From NCBI RefSeq assembly GCF_030269515.1, contig NZ_BSTM01000004.1, positions 186,001 through 250,000 on the forward strand: a DNA stretch of 64,000 nucleotides, in the 5' to 3' direction. The notes under the pieces were generated by a model. That model had not been told where the DNA came from. It ran no database searches and was given only the letters and a program-made list of their open reading frames with translations. The position numbers and the translations under genes were made by a program. Origin of the DNA: Actinomadura sp. NBRC 104412. GTDB taxonomy: Bacteria > Actinomycetota > Actinomycetes > Streptosporangiales > Streptosporangiaceae. Below, one piece after another: positions 35,248 through 42,989 of the stretch. How positions within the stretch are numbered: the stretch's first letter is position 1; each line of letters opens with the position of its first letter.

Positions 35248-35796
35248 TCAGCGGGAGCCGGCCGGGATGGGACCCGGGTCGTTGATGGGGTGGGCGCCGC
35301 GGTCGACGACCTGCTCGTCGAGCAGGGTGATGCGGTCGCCCCTGGTCATGAACTCGAAGCGGCGACGGATCGACTGGGTCACCTTGCCGCCGCCGTAGCG
35401 GACCTCGGTGTGCTCTATGGCCTCAAGCGTGATGCGGTCGCCGGTGCGGATGGTACGGGCGGGTTCGAGCCGGGTACGGGCACCCGTAAAGGCGGGCCCG
35501 CCCTCGACCGGGGCGCGGTTGCGGTTCTCCAACTCGCGCAGGGCGCGTTCCTGTGCACGGGCCAGGCTCGGGGAGATGGCGACCCCGAGGACTTCGCGCG
35601 GCATACGGCGCCGGCGCTCGTTCCTGGACTTGGGGACGAGGGCCTGGGAGCGGAGCCGCACGAGGGTGGACGCGGCCACGGTCAGCTGGCGCTCGGTCTC
35701 CCGGTCCACGGTGGACGCCCGCAACGGCTGCGTGGACGGGCACAGCCCGGCGAGGGCCGCGAGGGCCAGCATCAGGCCCAGTCGCTTGACGTCCAT
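35248..35796 (-). CDS. Secreted protein of unknown function
   Basis: A 182-residue protein with a signal peptide (LGLMLALAALAGLC). The Cys there is preceded by Leu, which is poor for a lipobox, so ordinary export is as likely as lipidation. The mature part is rich in Arg and charged residues. It ends with a beta-like region (TGDRITLEAIEHTEVRYGGG, FEFMTRGDRITLLDEQVV). I do not recognise a family. GGGAG precedes the ATG. The gene diverges from rpmE2 with the Zur box between them, so zinc control of both is possible. Confidence 0.6.
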   Translation of the reverse strand: MDVKRLGLMLALAALAGLCPSTQPLRASTVDRETERQLTVAASTLVRLRSQALVPKSRNERRRRMPREVLGVAISPSLARAQERALRELENRNRAPVEGGPAFTGARTRLEPARTIRTGDRITLEAIEHTEVRYGGGKVTQSIRRRFEFMTRGDRITLLDEQVVDRGAHPINDPGPIPAGSR

Positions 35797-35859
35797 CGGG
35801 CTCCCGGTCGTCGGCGAGATCCACCCGGAAGATACACCGGGCGGGGCGGGGCGCCGGAA

Positions 35860-35874
35860 TGGAAATGATTATCA
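35860..35874 (+). promoter_or_regulatory. Zur box
   Basis: TGGAAATGATTATCA agrees at 13 of 15 positions with the symmetric actinobacterial Zur site TGAAAATGATTTTCA. It lies 28 bases upstream of the zinc-free L31 gene, a standard Zur target. Zinc-loaded Zur should block transcription here. Confidence 0.85.
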
Positions 35875-35901
35875 CCGTGTTGCACGCGAGTGGGAGGTCC
35901 C

Positions 35902-36144
35902 ATGAAGAAGAACATCCACCCGGAGTACCGGGCCGTCGTCTTCCGTGACCGGAGCGCCGACTACGCGTTCCTGACCCGGTCGACGGCTTCCAGCGACCAG
36001 ACCATCGAGTGGGAGGACGGCCAGACCTATCCCGTCATCGACGTGGACGTGTCGTCGGCCAGCCACCCGTTCTACACCGGCAGGGGCCGCGTCCTGGACA
36101 CGACCGGAGCGGTCGAGAAGTTCAAGAAGCGCTACGGCCGCTGA
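35902..36144 (+). CDS. rpmE2: 50S ribosomal protein L31 type B (zinc-free)
   Basis: An 80-residue L31 with the family start [10 protein letters not shown] and the long type-B insertion. It has no cysteines at all, so the zinc ribbon of standard L31 is missing. Under zinc starvation such paralogues replace the zinc-containing copy in the ribosome and free zinc (established knowledge). The Zur box upstream agrees with this. GAGGT lies 3 bases before the ATG, and a hairpin terminator follows at 36171-36200. Confidence 0.95.
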   Translation: MKKNIHPEYRAVVFRDRSADYAFLTRSTASSDQTIEWEDGQTYPVIDVDVSSASHPFYTGRGRVLDTTGAVEKFKKRYGR

Positions 36145-36170
36145 CCGGCGGACGACATCCAAGCCACACG

Positions 36171-36200
36171 CGAAGGCAGGTCCCGAGGGGCCTGCCTTCG
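36171..36200 (+). terminator. Hairpin terminator of rpmE2
   Basis: A perfect 10-bp stem CGAAGGCAGG / CCTGCCTTCG with a 10-base loop begins 26 bases after the rpmE2 stop. TGCTGTCC follows; the T-run is weak, as is common in GC-rich genomes. Confidence 0.7.
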
Positions 36201-36323
36201 TGCTGTCCTGGCCCCTCCCCCCAGGCGCCGCACCTGCGGACGCGTCCGCGGAAGCGCCCCCTTACGAATTCGGGAGAAGGCGGTTATCTAGACTGCGCGT
36301 GCAAGGTTGAAGGAGGAGACCAC

Positions 36324-38087
36324 GTGCGCAAGGTCCTGATCGCCAACCGCGGTGAGATCGCGGTCCGCATAGCCCGTGCCTGCCGCGACGCGGGGATCGC
36401 CAGCGTCGCGGTGTACGCCGAGCCCGATCTGGACGCGCCGCACGTTCGGGTTGCCGACGAGGCCCACGCCCTGGGCGGCCAGACCGCCGCCGACAGCTAT
36501 CTGAACATCGACAAGATCGTGAAGGTGGCGGTGGCGGCGGGAGCGGACGCCGTCCACCCCGGGTACGGCTTCCTCGCCGAGAACGCGGCCTTCGCCGAGG
36601 CCGTCGAGGCCGCCGGGCTGACCTGGATCGGCCCGCCGGCCGCCGCGATCACCGCGCTGGGCGACAAGGTACAGGCCAGGCATATCGCGCAGAAGGTGGG
36701 CGCGCCGCTGGTGGCCGGCACCAAGGACCCGGTGTCCGGCGCGGCCGAGGTCGTGGCGTTCGCCGAGGAGCACGGGCTGCCGATCGCGATCAAGGCGGCG
36801 TTCGGCGGCGGCGGGCGCGGGCTGAAGGTCGCGCGCAGCCTGGACGAGGTCGAGGACCTGTACGAGTCGGCGGTACGTGAGGCCGTGGCGGCGTTCGGGC
36901 GCGGGGAGTGCTTCGTCGAGCGCTACCTCGACCGTCCACGGCACGTGGAGACCCAGTGCCTGGCCGACAGGCACGGCAATGTGGTCGTCGTCTCCACCCG
37001 CGACTGCTCCCTCCAGCGCAGGCACCAGAAGCTGATCGAGGAGGCCCCCGCGCCGTTCCTGTCCGACGAGCAGGTGGCGCTGCTCTACGACTCGTCCAAG
37101 GCCATCCTCAGGGAGGCCGGGTACGTGGGCGCCGGGACGTGCGAGTTCCTGGTGGGCCAGGACGGGACGATCTCGTTCCTGGAGGTCAACACCCGGTTGC
37201 AGGTCGAGCACCCGGTCACCGAGGAGGTCACGGGCATCGACCTGGTGCGGGAGATGTTCCGGATCGCCGACGGCGAGGAACTGGGCTACGACGACCCGCC
37301 GCTGCGCGGCCACTCGATCGAGTTCCGGATCAACGCCGAGGACGCCGGGCGCGGCTTCCTGCCGTCCGTGGGCACGCTGACCGCCTGGCGGCCGCCGTCC
37401 GGTCCGGGCGTGCGCCTGGACGCGGGCTGCGAGGAGGGCCAGACCATCCCGCAGCAGTTCGACTCGATGATCGCCAAGCTGATCGTGACCGGCGCGACAC
37501 GCCGGCAGGCGGTGGAGCGCTCCCGCCGCGCCCTGGCCGAGTTCCTGGTCGAGGGGATGCCGACGGTGCTGCCGTTCCACCGGGCCGTGCTGGACGACCC
37601 GGCGTTCGTCCCGGCGGACGAGTCGGAGCCGTTCACCGTGCACACCCGGTGGATCGAAACCGAGTTCGACAACACGATCCCCCCGTACGAGGGACCCGTG
37701 GCCGAGCCGGACGAGGACGCGGGAGGGCGCGAGCGGGTGACCGTGGAGGTCGGCGGCAAGCGCATCGAGGTCGTGCTGCCCTCAGGGCTCGGCGCCGCGC
37801 CGTCCGGCGGCTCCGGATCCGCACCGGCCAGGCGGCGCACGGGCAAAAAGGGCGCCAAGAGCCAGGCGTCCGGGGACGCCCTGGTCAGCCCCATGCAGGG
37901 CACGATCGTCAAGCTGGTGGCCGAGGAGGGCGCACGGGTGTCGGCGGGCGACCCCATCGTGGTCCTGGAGGCCATGAAGATGGAGCAGCCGCTGAACGCG
38001 CACAAGGACGGCACGGTGACCGGCCTGGCCGCCGAGGTGGGCCAGACCGTCTCCAACGGCGCGGTGATCTGCAAGATCAAGGACTGA
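36324..38087 (+). CDS. accA: Acyl-CoA carboxylase alpha subunit (biotin carboxylase + biotin carrier)
   Basis: A 587-residue protein. Residues 1-450 form biotin carboxylase: the start [19 protein letters not shown], the ATP-grasp Gly loop GGGGRG, and [16 protein letters not shown] linker leads to the C-terminal biotin carrier domain with the EAMKMEQ motif; K552 is the biotinylated lysine. It carboxylates biotin for the beta subunits. AAGGAGGAG precedes the GTG start at 36324; an open frame runs further upstream but through rpmE2. TAGACT at 36289-36294 is a candidate -10. Partner genes birA, pccB and pccE are 24-32 kb to the left. Confidence 0.94.
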   Translation: MRKVLIANRGEIAVRIARACRDAGIASVAVYAEPDLDAPHVRVADEAHALGGQTAADSYLNIDKIVKVAVAAGADAVHPGYGFLAENAAFAEAVEAAGLTWIGPPAAAITALGDKVQARHIAQKVGAPLVAGTKDPVSGAAEVVAFAEEHGLPIAIKAAFGGGGRGLKVARSLDEVEDLYESAVREAVAAFGRGECFVERYLDRPRHVETQCLADRHGNVVVVSTRDCSLQRRHQKLIEEAPAPFLSDEQVALLYDSSKAILREAGYVGAGTCEFLVGQDGTISFLEVNTRLQVEHPVTEEVTGIDLVREMFRIADGEELGYDDPPLRGHSIEFRINAEDAGRGFLPSVGTLTAWRPPSGPGVRLDAGCEEGQTIPQQFDSMIAKLIVTGATRRQAVERSRRALAEFLVEGMPTVLPFHRAVLDDPAFVPADESEPFTVHTRWIETEFDNTIPPYEGPVAEPDEDAGGRERVTVEVGGKRIEVVLPSGLGAAPSGGSGSAPARRRTGKKGAKSQASGDALVSPMQGTIVKLVAEEGARVSAGDPIVVLEAMKMEQPLNAHKDGTVTGLAAEVGQTVSNGAVICKIKD

Positions 38088-38202
38088 CCGGGCTGTTTTT
38101 CCAAGATTGAGCGGCTTCTGCCCTTTTCATCGGGTATACCCGGGACGACGGAACGTACCGTCGCGCCTGCTCGTCTACCTGGTGAGGAGGCAGACTTCAA
38201 CC

Positions 38203-39495
38203 ATGAGCACCGAAACCCGGCCGCGACGGATCCTGCGCCGTGGCGCGATGGCGCTGGCCGCTGCCGCCGCCATGCTCGCGCTGTTCGGCTTCGCCGCCCC
38301 CGCGCGGGCGGACGACGTCTCCGTCATCGCCAACGGCCTCACCACCTCCCGGCTGTACGTCACACAGGAAGCACGCCAGCAGACGTCCTTCGACCAGAAC
38401 GCCGTACGGTCCGCCCTCGACCGGCAGGACGAGGCCGACATCCGCGCCGTCGTGGTCCGCAACGGCGTCACCCGGCAACAGGTCGGCCCCATGCTGGAAT
38501 CCGTCAAGGAACGCGTCGGCAAGGGCGACACCTACGTCGCCATCACCGCGGACGGCACCAAGATGGCCGCGATCTCCGACGACCTCGACAGCCGCGAGAT
38601 CAACCAAGTGATCGCCAGGTCCGCCCCGGGCAGCGGCGACGTCCAGGCCAGGCTGACCGCCTTCGCCGACCAGGCCGAACGCCAGGCCGAGGCCAACGCC
38701 AGAACCAGCATGATCGGCGGCTTCGTCACCGTCGGCGTGCTCGTCCTGATCGCCGCGGGCGTGTTCGGTGTCTTCCTGGTCGCCGGACACCGCCGCCGCG
38801 AACGCGAGGCACAGCGCATGGCCGAGCTGAAGAAGGGCGTCGAAGAGGACGTGACCCTGCTCGGCGAGGACATCGCCGCGCTCGACCTCAACGTCATGGA
38901 CCCCGACCTCGACCCCGACGCCCGCCGCGACTACGAGCGGGCGATGAACTCCTACGACGAGGCCAAGGCCGCCACCGAAAAGGCCACCAAGCCCGCCGAC
39001 ATGGAGAAGGTCACCACCGCCCTGGAAGACGGCCGCTACCACATGACCGCCACCCGCGCACGCCTGGCGGGCGAACCCGTCCCCGAACGGCGCGCACCGT
39101 GCTTCTTCAACCCACAGCACGGCCCGTCCGTCCAGGACGTCTCCTGGGCACCCCCAGGCGGCACCGTACGCTCCGTCCCAGCCTGCGCAATGGACGCCCA
39201 AGCCATCCTCAAGGGCCAGAATCCCGACATCCGCATGGTCCCGTACGGCGACGGACGCCGCCCCTACTACGACGCAGGCCCGGCGTACGCGCCCTACGCG
39301 GGCGGCTACTACAACTCCTACGGAGGCATGGACCTCATCAGCGGCCTGTTCATCGGCACCTGGATCGGCTCCATGCTGGGCGGCGGCCTAGGCGGCGGCT
39401 ACGGCGCCGGCGACATGAGCGGCTTCACCGGCGACGGCGGCGACATAGGCGGCGGCTGGGACTTCGGAGGCGGCGACTTCGGCGGCAGTTTCTAG
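38203..39495 (+). CDS. Membrane protein of unknown function with exported N-terminal domain
   Basis: A 430-residue protein. A signal peptide ends APARA just before DDVSVIANG. Residues 35-155 form an exported domain (SRLYVTQEARQQTSF, DIRAVVVRNG, TYVAITADG) that weakly recalls the TPM fold. A membrane helix (VGVLVLIAAGVFGVFLVAG) follows, then a cytoplasmic coiled region. A segment with CFFNPQHGPS and VPACAMDAQAI comes next, and the C terminus is very Gly/Tyr-rich. The two cysteines in that segment are a conserved-looking pair. I cannot name a function. The ATG at 38203 is preceded by GAGGAGG at a somewhat long distance of 12 bases. Confidence 0.65.
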   Translation: MSTETRPRRILRRGAMALAAAAAMLALFGFAAPARADDVSVIANGLTTSRLYVTQEARQQTSFDQNAVRSALDRQDEADIRAVVVRNGVTRQQVGPMLESVKERVGKGDTYVAITADGTKMAAISDDLDSREINQVIARSAPGSGDVQARLTAFADQAERQAEANARTSMIGGFVTVGVLVLIAAGVFGVFLVAGHRRREREAQRMAELKKGVEEDVTLLGEDIAALDLNVMDPDLDPDARRDYERAMNSYDEAKAATEKATKPADMEKVTTALEDGRYHMTATRARLAGEPVPERRAPCFFNPQHGPSVQDVSWAPPGGTVRSVPACAMDAQAILKGQNPDIRMVPYGDGRRPYYDAGPAYAPYAGGYYNSYGGMDLISGLFIGTWIGSMLGGGLGGGYGAGDMSGFTGDGGDIGGGWDFGGGDFGGSF

Positions 39496-39496
39496 T

Positions 39497-39924
39497 GTGG
39501 GGGGGCGACCCCCCACACCCCCCGCTGCGGGGCCAGCGACCCCCGCCACTCGCCTTGACGGCTCGCGACGGTGGCGACTCATTGTGGGGGGGCGACCCCC
39601 CACACCCCCCGCTGCGGGGCCAGCGACCCCCGCCGCTCGCCTTGACGGCTCGCGACGGCGGCCACTGACCCCGGGTAGGGGCTCCGCCCCTACGACCCCG
39701 GCAGGGGGCTCCGCCCCCTGCACCCCCGTTGGGGCTGTGACATATGTGGGGGGGGGCAACCCCCACACCCCCCGATGCCGGGGCCAGCGACCACCGCCAC
39801 TCGCCTTGACGGCTCGCGACGGCGGCCACTGACCCCGGGTAGGGGCTCCGCCCCTACGACCCCGGCAGGGGGCTCCGCCCCCTGCACCCCCGTTGGGGCT
39901 TCGCCCCTTGCCCCCACATGGGCT
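39497..39924. repeat. Composite GC-rich repeat region with REP-like palindromes
   Basis: Three copies of a unit that starts GTGGGGGGGCGACCCCCC begin at 39497, 39584 and 39746. Each runs into CTCGCCTTGACGGCTCGCGACGG. After copies two and three follows a second unit of about 65 bases holding AGGGGCTCCGCCCCT and CAGGGGGCTCCGCCCCCTG, both able to form hairpins. The G-C core is shared with the 78-bp repeats at 19498-19809. The region begins two bases after a stop codon. Confidence 0.9.
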
Positions 39925-40245
39925 GGGTGCGCATCTGGCTAAGCCGCGCTACCTCAAGCCCGACGACCCAATCGGTGTGATCGCGACCTAAGACAGAGGC
40001 AAGCGCAGCGAGCCGCCAGGCAAACTCGCACCCCGAGATAAACACCTTTCGCAATCGCCTCAGCCGACACCCCAGCCACGAACGGCGCCCAGGCGTTGCG
40101 ATCGCGACCGAAGGCAGGGGCGAGCGCCAGCGAGACCCTGATCGCGCAGCGAGCCCCTGGGCGAGTCGAAGCGATGCAGCGATCGCCGCAAGCACGACAA
40201 GCGAGGAGCGCCAGCGACGAGCGCAGCTCGTGCTTGCCAAAAAAG
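39925..40245. other. Non-coding stretch downstream of lpdA
   Basis: No gene is supported. The sequence is full of short scattered GATCGCGAC, GCGAGCGC and GCCAGCGA words, which keep frames open on the minus strand without giving a recognisable protein. It lies behind the lpdA stop and may hold its terminator; I see no clean hairpin with a T-run. Confidence 0.4.
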
Positions 40246-41631
40246 CTAGTACTGGTGTTCGGTCATTAGGCGGCGGGAGGCTTCGGTGATGCTGCCGGTG
40301 AGGGAGGGGTAGACGGCGAAGGTTTGGGCTAGTTGTTCGACTGTCAGGTGTTGTTGGACGGCCACGGAGACGCCGAGGATCAGTTCGCTGGCGCGGGGGG
40401 CGACGATGACGCCGCCCAGGAGGATGCCGGTGGAGGGGCGGCAGAAGAGTTTGACGAAGCCGTCCTCGAAGCCCTGCATTTTGGCGCGGGCGTTGCTGAA
40501 CAGGGGCAGCATCACGGTGCGGGCGTTGACGTCGCCGGAGTCGACCATTTTCTGGGTGACGCCGACCGAGGCGACTTCGGGGTCGGTGAAGATGTTGGAT
40601 GCGACCCAGCCCAGTTTGAGTGGTTGGACGGCTTCGCCCAGGGCGTGCCACATGGCGATGCGTCCCTGCATGCCCGCTACTGAGGCCAGCATGAGGATGC
40701 CGGTGCAGTCGCCGGAGGCGTAGATGTGCGGGACGTTGGTGCGGGAGACCTTGTCGACCTGCACGAATCCTTGGGGGCTCAGCGCGATTCCGGCTTTTTC
40801 CAGGCCGATGCCGCGGGTGTTGGGTTCCATGCCGACGGTCATGAGGCAGTGCGAGCCTTCGACCTTGCGGCCGTCCTCCAGGGTGACGATCACGCTGTCG
40901 CCGGAGCGTTCCACTCCGGCGGCCCGGGAGCGGGACATCACGTTCATGCCGCGGCGCAGGAAGACGTCCTGGAGCACGGCGGCGGCGTCGGCGTCCTCGG
41001 TGGGGAGGATCCGGTCGCGGGAGGACACGAGGGTGACCTTGGAGCCCAGTGACAGGTAGGCCCCGGCCAGTTCGGCGCCGGTGACGCCGGAGCCGACGAC
41101 GATCAGCTCTTCGGGGAGTTCGGGGAGGTCGTAGAGCTGGCGCCAGTTGAGGATGCGTTCGCCGTCGGGTTCGGCGCCGGGCAGGACGCGGGGGGTGGCG
41201 CCGGTGGCGATGAGGATCACGTCGGCCCGGAGGTGGCGGTCGCCGACGGCGACGACGTGCGGCTCGACCAGCCGCGCCTCGCCTCGGACGATCTTGACCT
41301 CTTCGTAGGCGAGCCGTTCGGCGACGTCGAACGACTGGGCCCTGGCCAGGTCCTTCACCCGCTTGTTGACGGTGGCCAGGTCCACTTCGAGGCCGCCGAC
41401 CTCGCCGTCGGGGCCGCCGTTGAAGCGCAGCCCCAGCCCTTCGGACTCCGACATCACGGCCATCCGGGTGGAGGTGGCGATGAGCGTCTTGGAGGGGACG
41501 CAGTCGGTGAGGACGCAGGCTCCTCCGGGGCCGTCGCGTTCGACGACGGTCACGTCGGCGCCGAGCTGTGCGGCGACGAGTGCGGCCTCGTAACCGCCCG
41601 GTCCCCCTCCTATGATCACGATGCGGGTCAC
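40246..41631 (-). CDS. lpdA: LpdA-like NAD(P)H-dependent flavoprotein disulfide reductase/quinone reductase
   Basis: A 461-residue FAD enzyme of the pyridine nucleotide-disulfide reductase family. The FAD motif IVIIGGGPGGYEAAL is at the start, the NAD(P)-binding motif is VVGSGVTGAELAGAY, and the second FAD site is IYASGDCTG. It follows M. tuberculosis LpdA (Rv3303c), an NAD(P)H:quinone reductase, over its whole length, including the ending SLTGSITEASRRLM, which lacks the His-Glu pair of true lipoamide dehydrogenase. Unlike Rv3303c, it has both cysteines (CVLTDC). The GTG at 41631 has GGAG close upstream. Its neighbours punA and pmmB match the Mycobacterium order. Confidence 0.88.
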   Translation of the reverse strand: MTRIVIIGGGPGGYEAALVAAQLGADVTVVERDGPGGACVLTDCVPSKTLIATSTRMAVMSESEGLGLRFNGGPDGEVGGLEVDLATVNKRVKDLARAQSFDVAERLAYEEVKIVRGEARLVEPHVVAVGDRHLRADVILIATGATPRVLPGAEPDGERILNWRQLYDLPELPEELIVVGSGVTGAELAGAYLSLGSKVTLVSSRDRILPTEDADAAAVLQDVFLRRGMNVMSRSRAAGVERSGDSVIVTLEDGRKVEGSHCLMTVGMEPNTRGIGLEKAGIALSPQGFVQVDKVSRTNVPHIYASGDCTGILMLASVAGMQGRIAMWHALGEAVQPLKLGWVASNIFTDPEVASVGVTQKMVDSGDVNARTVMLPLFSNARAKMQGFEDGFVKLFCRPSTGILLGGVIVAPRASELILGVSVAVQQHLTVEQLAQTFAVYPSLTGSITEASRRLMTEHQY

Positions 41632-41693
41632 GTCTCCATTGTTTCTTACCGATGGGAGTGGCCCGACCAGGCCCCGCGCCCGGCCCGCTGACG

Positions 41694-41699
41694 TACGCT
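41694..41699 (+). promoter_or_regulatory. -10 element upstream of the cyclotransferase-like gene
   Basis: TACGCT fits TANNNT and is 8 bases from the GTG at 41708, with no ribosome-binding site between. The transcript is probably leaderless. Confidence 0.5.
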
Positions 41700-41707
41700 T
41701 GGCGACC

Positions 41708-42160
41708 GTGGCACTGTACGCGGCGTACGCCTCCAACATGGATCCCGAGCAGATGGCGGCACGGGCCCCGCATTCGCCGATGCGCGGTACCGGCTGGCTG
41801 GCGGGCTGGCGCCTCACCTTCGGCGGGCAGGACGTGGGCTGGGACGGGGCGCTGGCCACGGTGGTCGAGGACGAGGACGAGCAGGTCTTCGTGGTGCTTT
41901 ACGACGTCCCGGCCTGGGACGAGAGCGAGCTGGACGAGTGGGAGGGCGCGGCCCTCGGCGTCTACCGCAAGATCAGGGTGCGGGTGTCGACGCTGGAGGG
42001 GGACGTCCTGTGCTGGCTGTACGTCCTGGACGACTATGAGGGCGGCCTGCCCTCGGCCCGTTACCTGGGCATCCTGGCGGACGCGGCGGAGGCCGCGGGG
42101 GCTCCGGACGACTATGTGAAGGACCTGCGGTCCCGTCCGTGCAAGTCGATCGGCGACTGA
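41708..42160 (+). CDS. Gamma-glutamylcyclotransferase-like protein
   Basis: A 150-residue GGCT-fold protein. The nucleotide-like YAAYASNMDPEQM matches the YGSN motif near the N terminus, and the probable catalytic Glu is in DEWEGAALGVYRK. Such proteins release 5-oxoproline from gamma-glutamyl amines, but many members have other or unknown substrates. The GTG at 41708 begins directly at the first strand. A link to the GCS2-type ligase at 55961-57127 is possible only as pathway inference. Confidence 0.8.
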   Translation: MALYAAYASNMDPEQMAARAPHSPMRGTGWLAGWRLTFGGQDVGWDGALATVVEDEDEQVFVVLYDVPAWDESELDEWEGAALGVYRKIRVRVSTLEGDVLCWLYVLDDYEGGLPSARYLGILADAAEAAGAPDDYVKDLRSRPCKSIGD

Positions 42161-42171
42161 GGTCGCGCCGG

Positions 42172-42177
42172 TAATGT
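42172..42177 (+). promoter_or_regulatory. -10 element of the leaderless punA promoter
   Basis: TAATGT lies 7 bases before the punA GTG. The interval CGGCAGG could also act as a weak ribosome site, but the spacing favours a leaderless transcript. Confidence 0.55.
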
Positions 42178-42184
42178 CGGCAGG

Positions 42185-42985
42185 GTGAGCAACGACGCCT
42201 ATGCACTGGCCGAGGACGCGGCGGAGCGGCTGCGCGCCCGGACGGCCATCGAGTCCTTCGACGTGGCCCTGGTGATGGGGTCCGGCTGGGTGCCCGCGGC
42301 CGACGCGCTGGGCACGCCCGTGGCCGAGTTCCCGGTCACCGACCTGCCCGGTTTCGCCCCGCCCGCGGTCGATGGCCATGCGGGACGGCTGCGCGCCGTG
42401 AGAGTGGGTGGCCGGAACGCCCTGGTGTTCCTGGGGCGCACCCACCTGTACGAGGGCCTCGGGGTGGACGCGGTGGTGCACGGCGTCCGGACGGCCCTGG
42501 CGGCGGGGGTACGGACCGTGATCCTGACCAACGCGGCGGGCGGGCTGCGCCCGGAGACGCAGAAGGTCGGCGACCCGGTCCTGATCTCGGACCAGCTCAA
42601 CCTGACCGGGGCGAACCCGCTGACCGGGCCGAGGTTCCTCGATCTGACGGAGGTGTACTCGCGGCGGCTGCGGGCGCTGGCGCGCGAGGTGGATCCGTCG
42701 CTGGCGGAGGGCGTGTACGCGGCGCAGCGGGGCCCGACGTACGAGACGCCCGCGGAGATCCGGATGATGCGGACGCTGGGCGCGGACGTGGTGGGCATGT
42801 CGACCGTCCTGGAGGCGATCGCGGCCCGTGAGGGCGGCGCGGAGGTGCTGGGGATCTCGCTGGTGACCAATATCGCGTCCGGGCTGGCCGAGGGAACGCT
42901 GGATCATGAGGAGGTGCTGGCGGCGGGCCGTGCCGCGGCCTCCCGGATGGGCTCCCTGCTGGCCACGCTCGTCCCGAAGATCTAG
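42185..42985 (+). CDS. punA: Purine-nucleoside phosphorylase
   Basis: A 266-residue trimeric-type PNP that splits inosine and guanosine with phosphate into base and ribose-1-phosphate. Phosphate-binding residues are in VMGSGWVPAAD and FLGRTHLYEG; NAAGGLRPE and the purine site VVGMSTVLEAIAAR and SLVTNIASG are intact. pmmB follows after 4 bases, so ribose- or deoxyribose-1-phosphate can be passed on to a mutase. It faces the uptake and deaminase genes on the other strand, consistent with a joint salvage role. Confidence 0.93.
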   Translation: MSNDAYALAEDAAERLRARTAIESFDVALVMGSGWVPAADALGTPVAEFPVTDLPGFAPPAVDGHAGRLRAVRVGGRNALVFLGRTHLYEGLGVDAVVHGVRTALAAGVRTVILTNAAGGLRPETQKVGDPVLISDQLNLTGANPLTGPRFLDLTEVYSRRLRALAREVDPSLAEGVYAAQRGPTYETPAEIRMMRTLGADVVGMSTVLEAIAAREGGAEVLGISLVTNIASGLAEGTLDHEEVLAAGRAAASRMGSLLATLVPKI

Positions 42986-42989
42986 TCGG

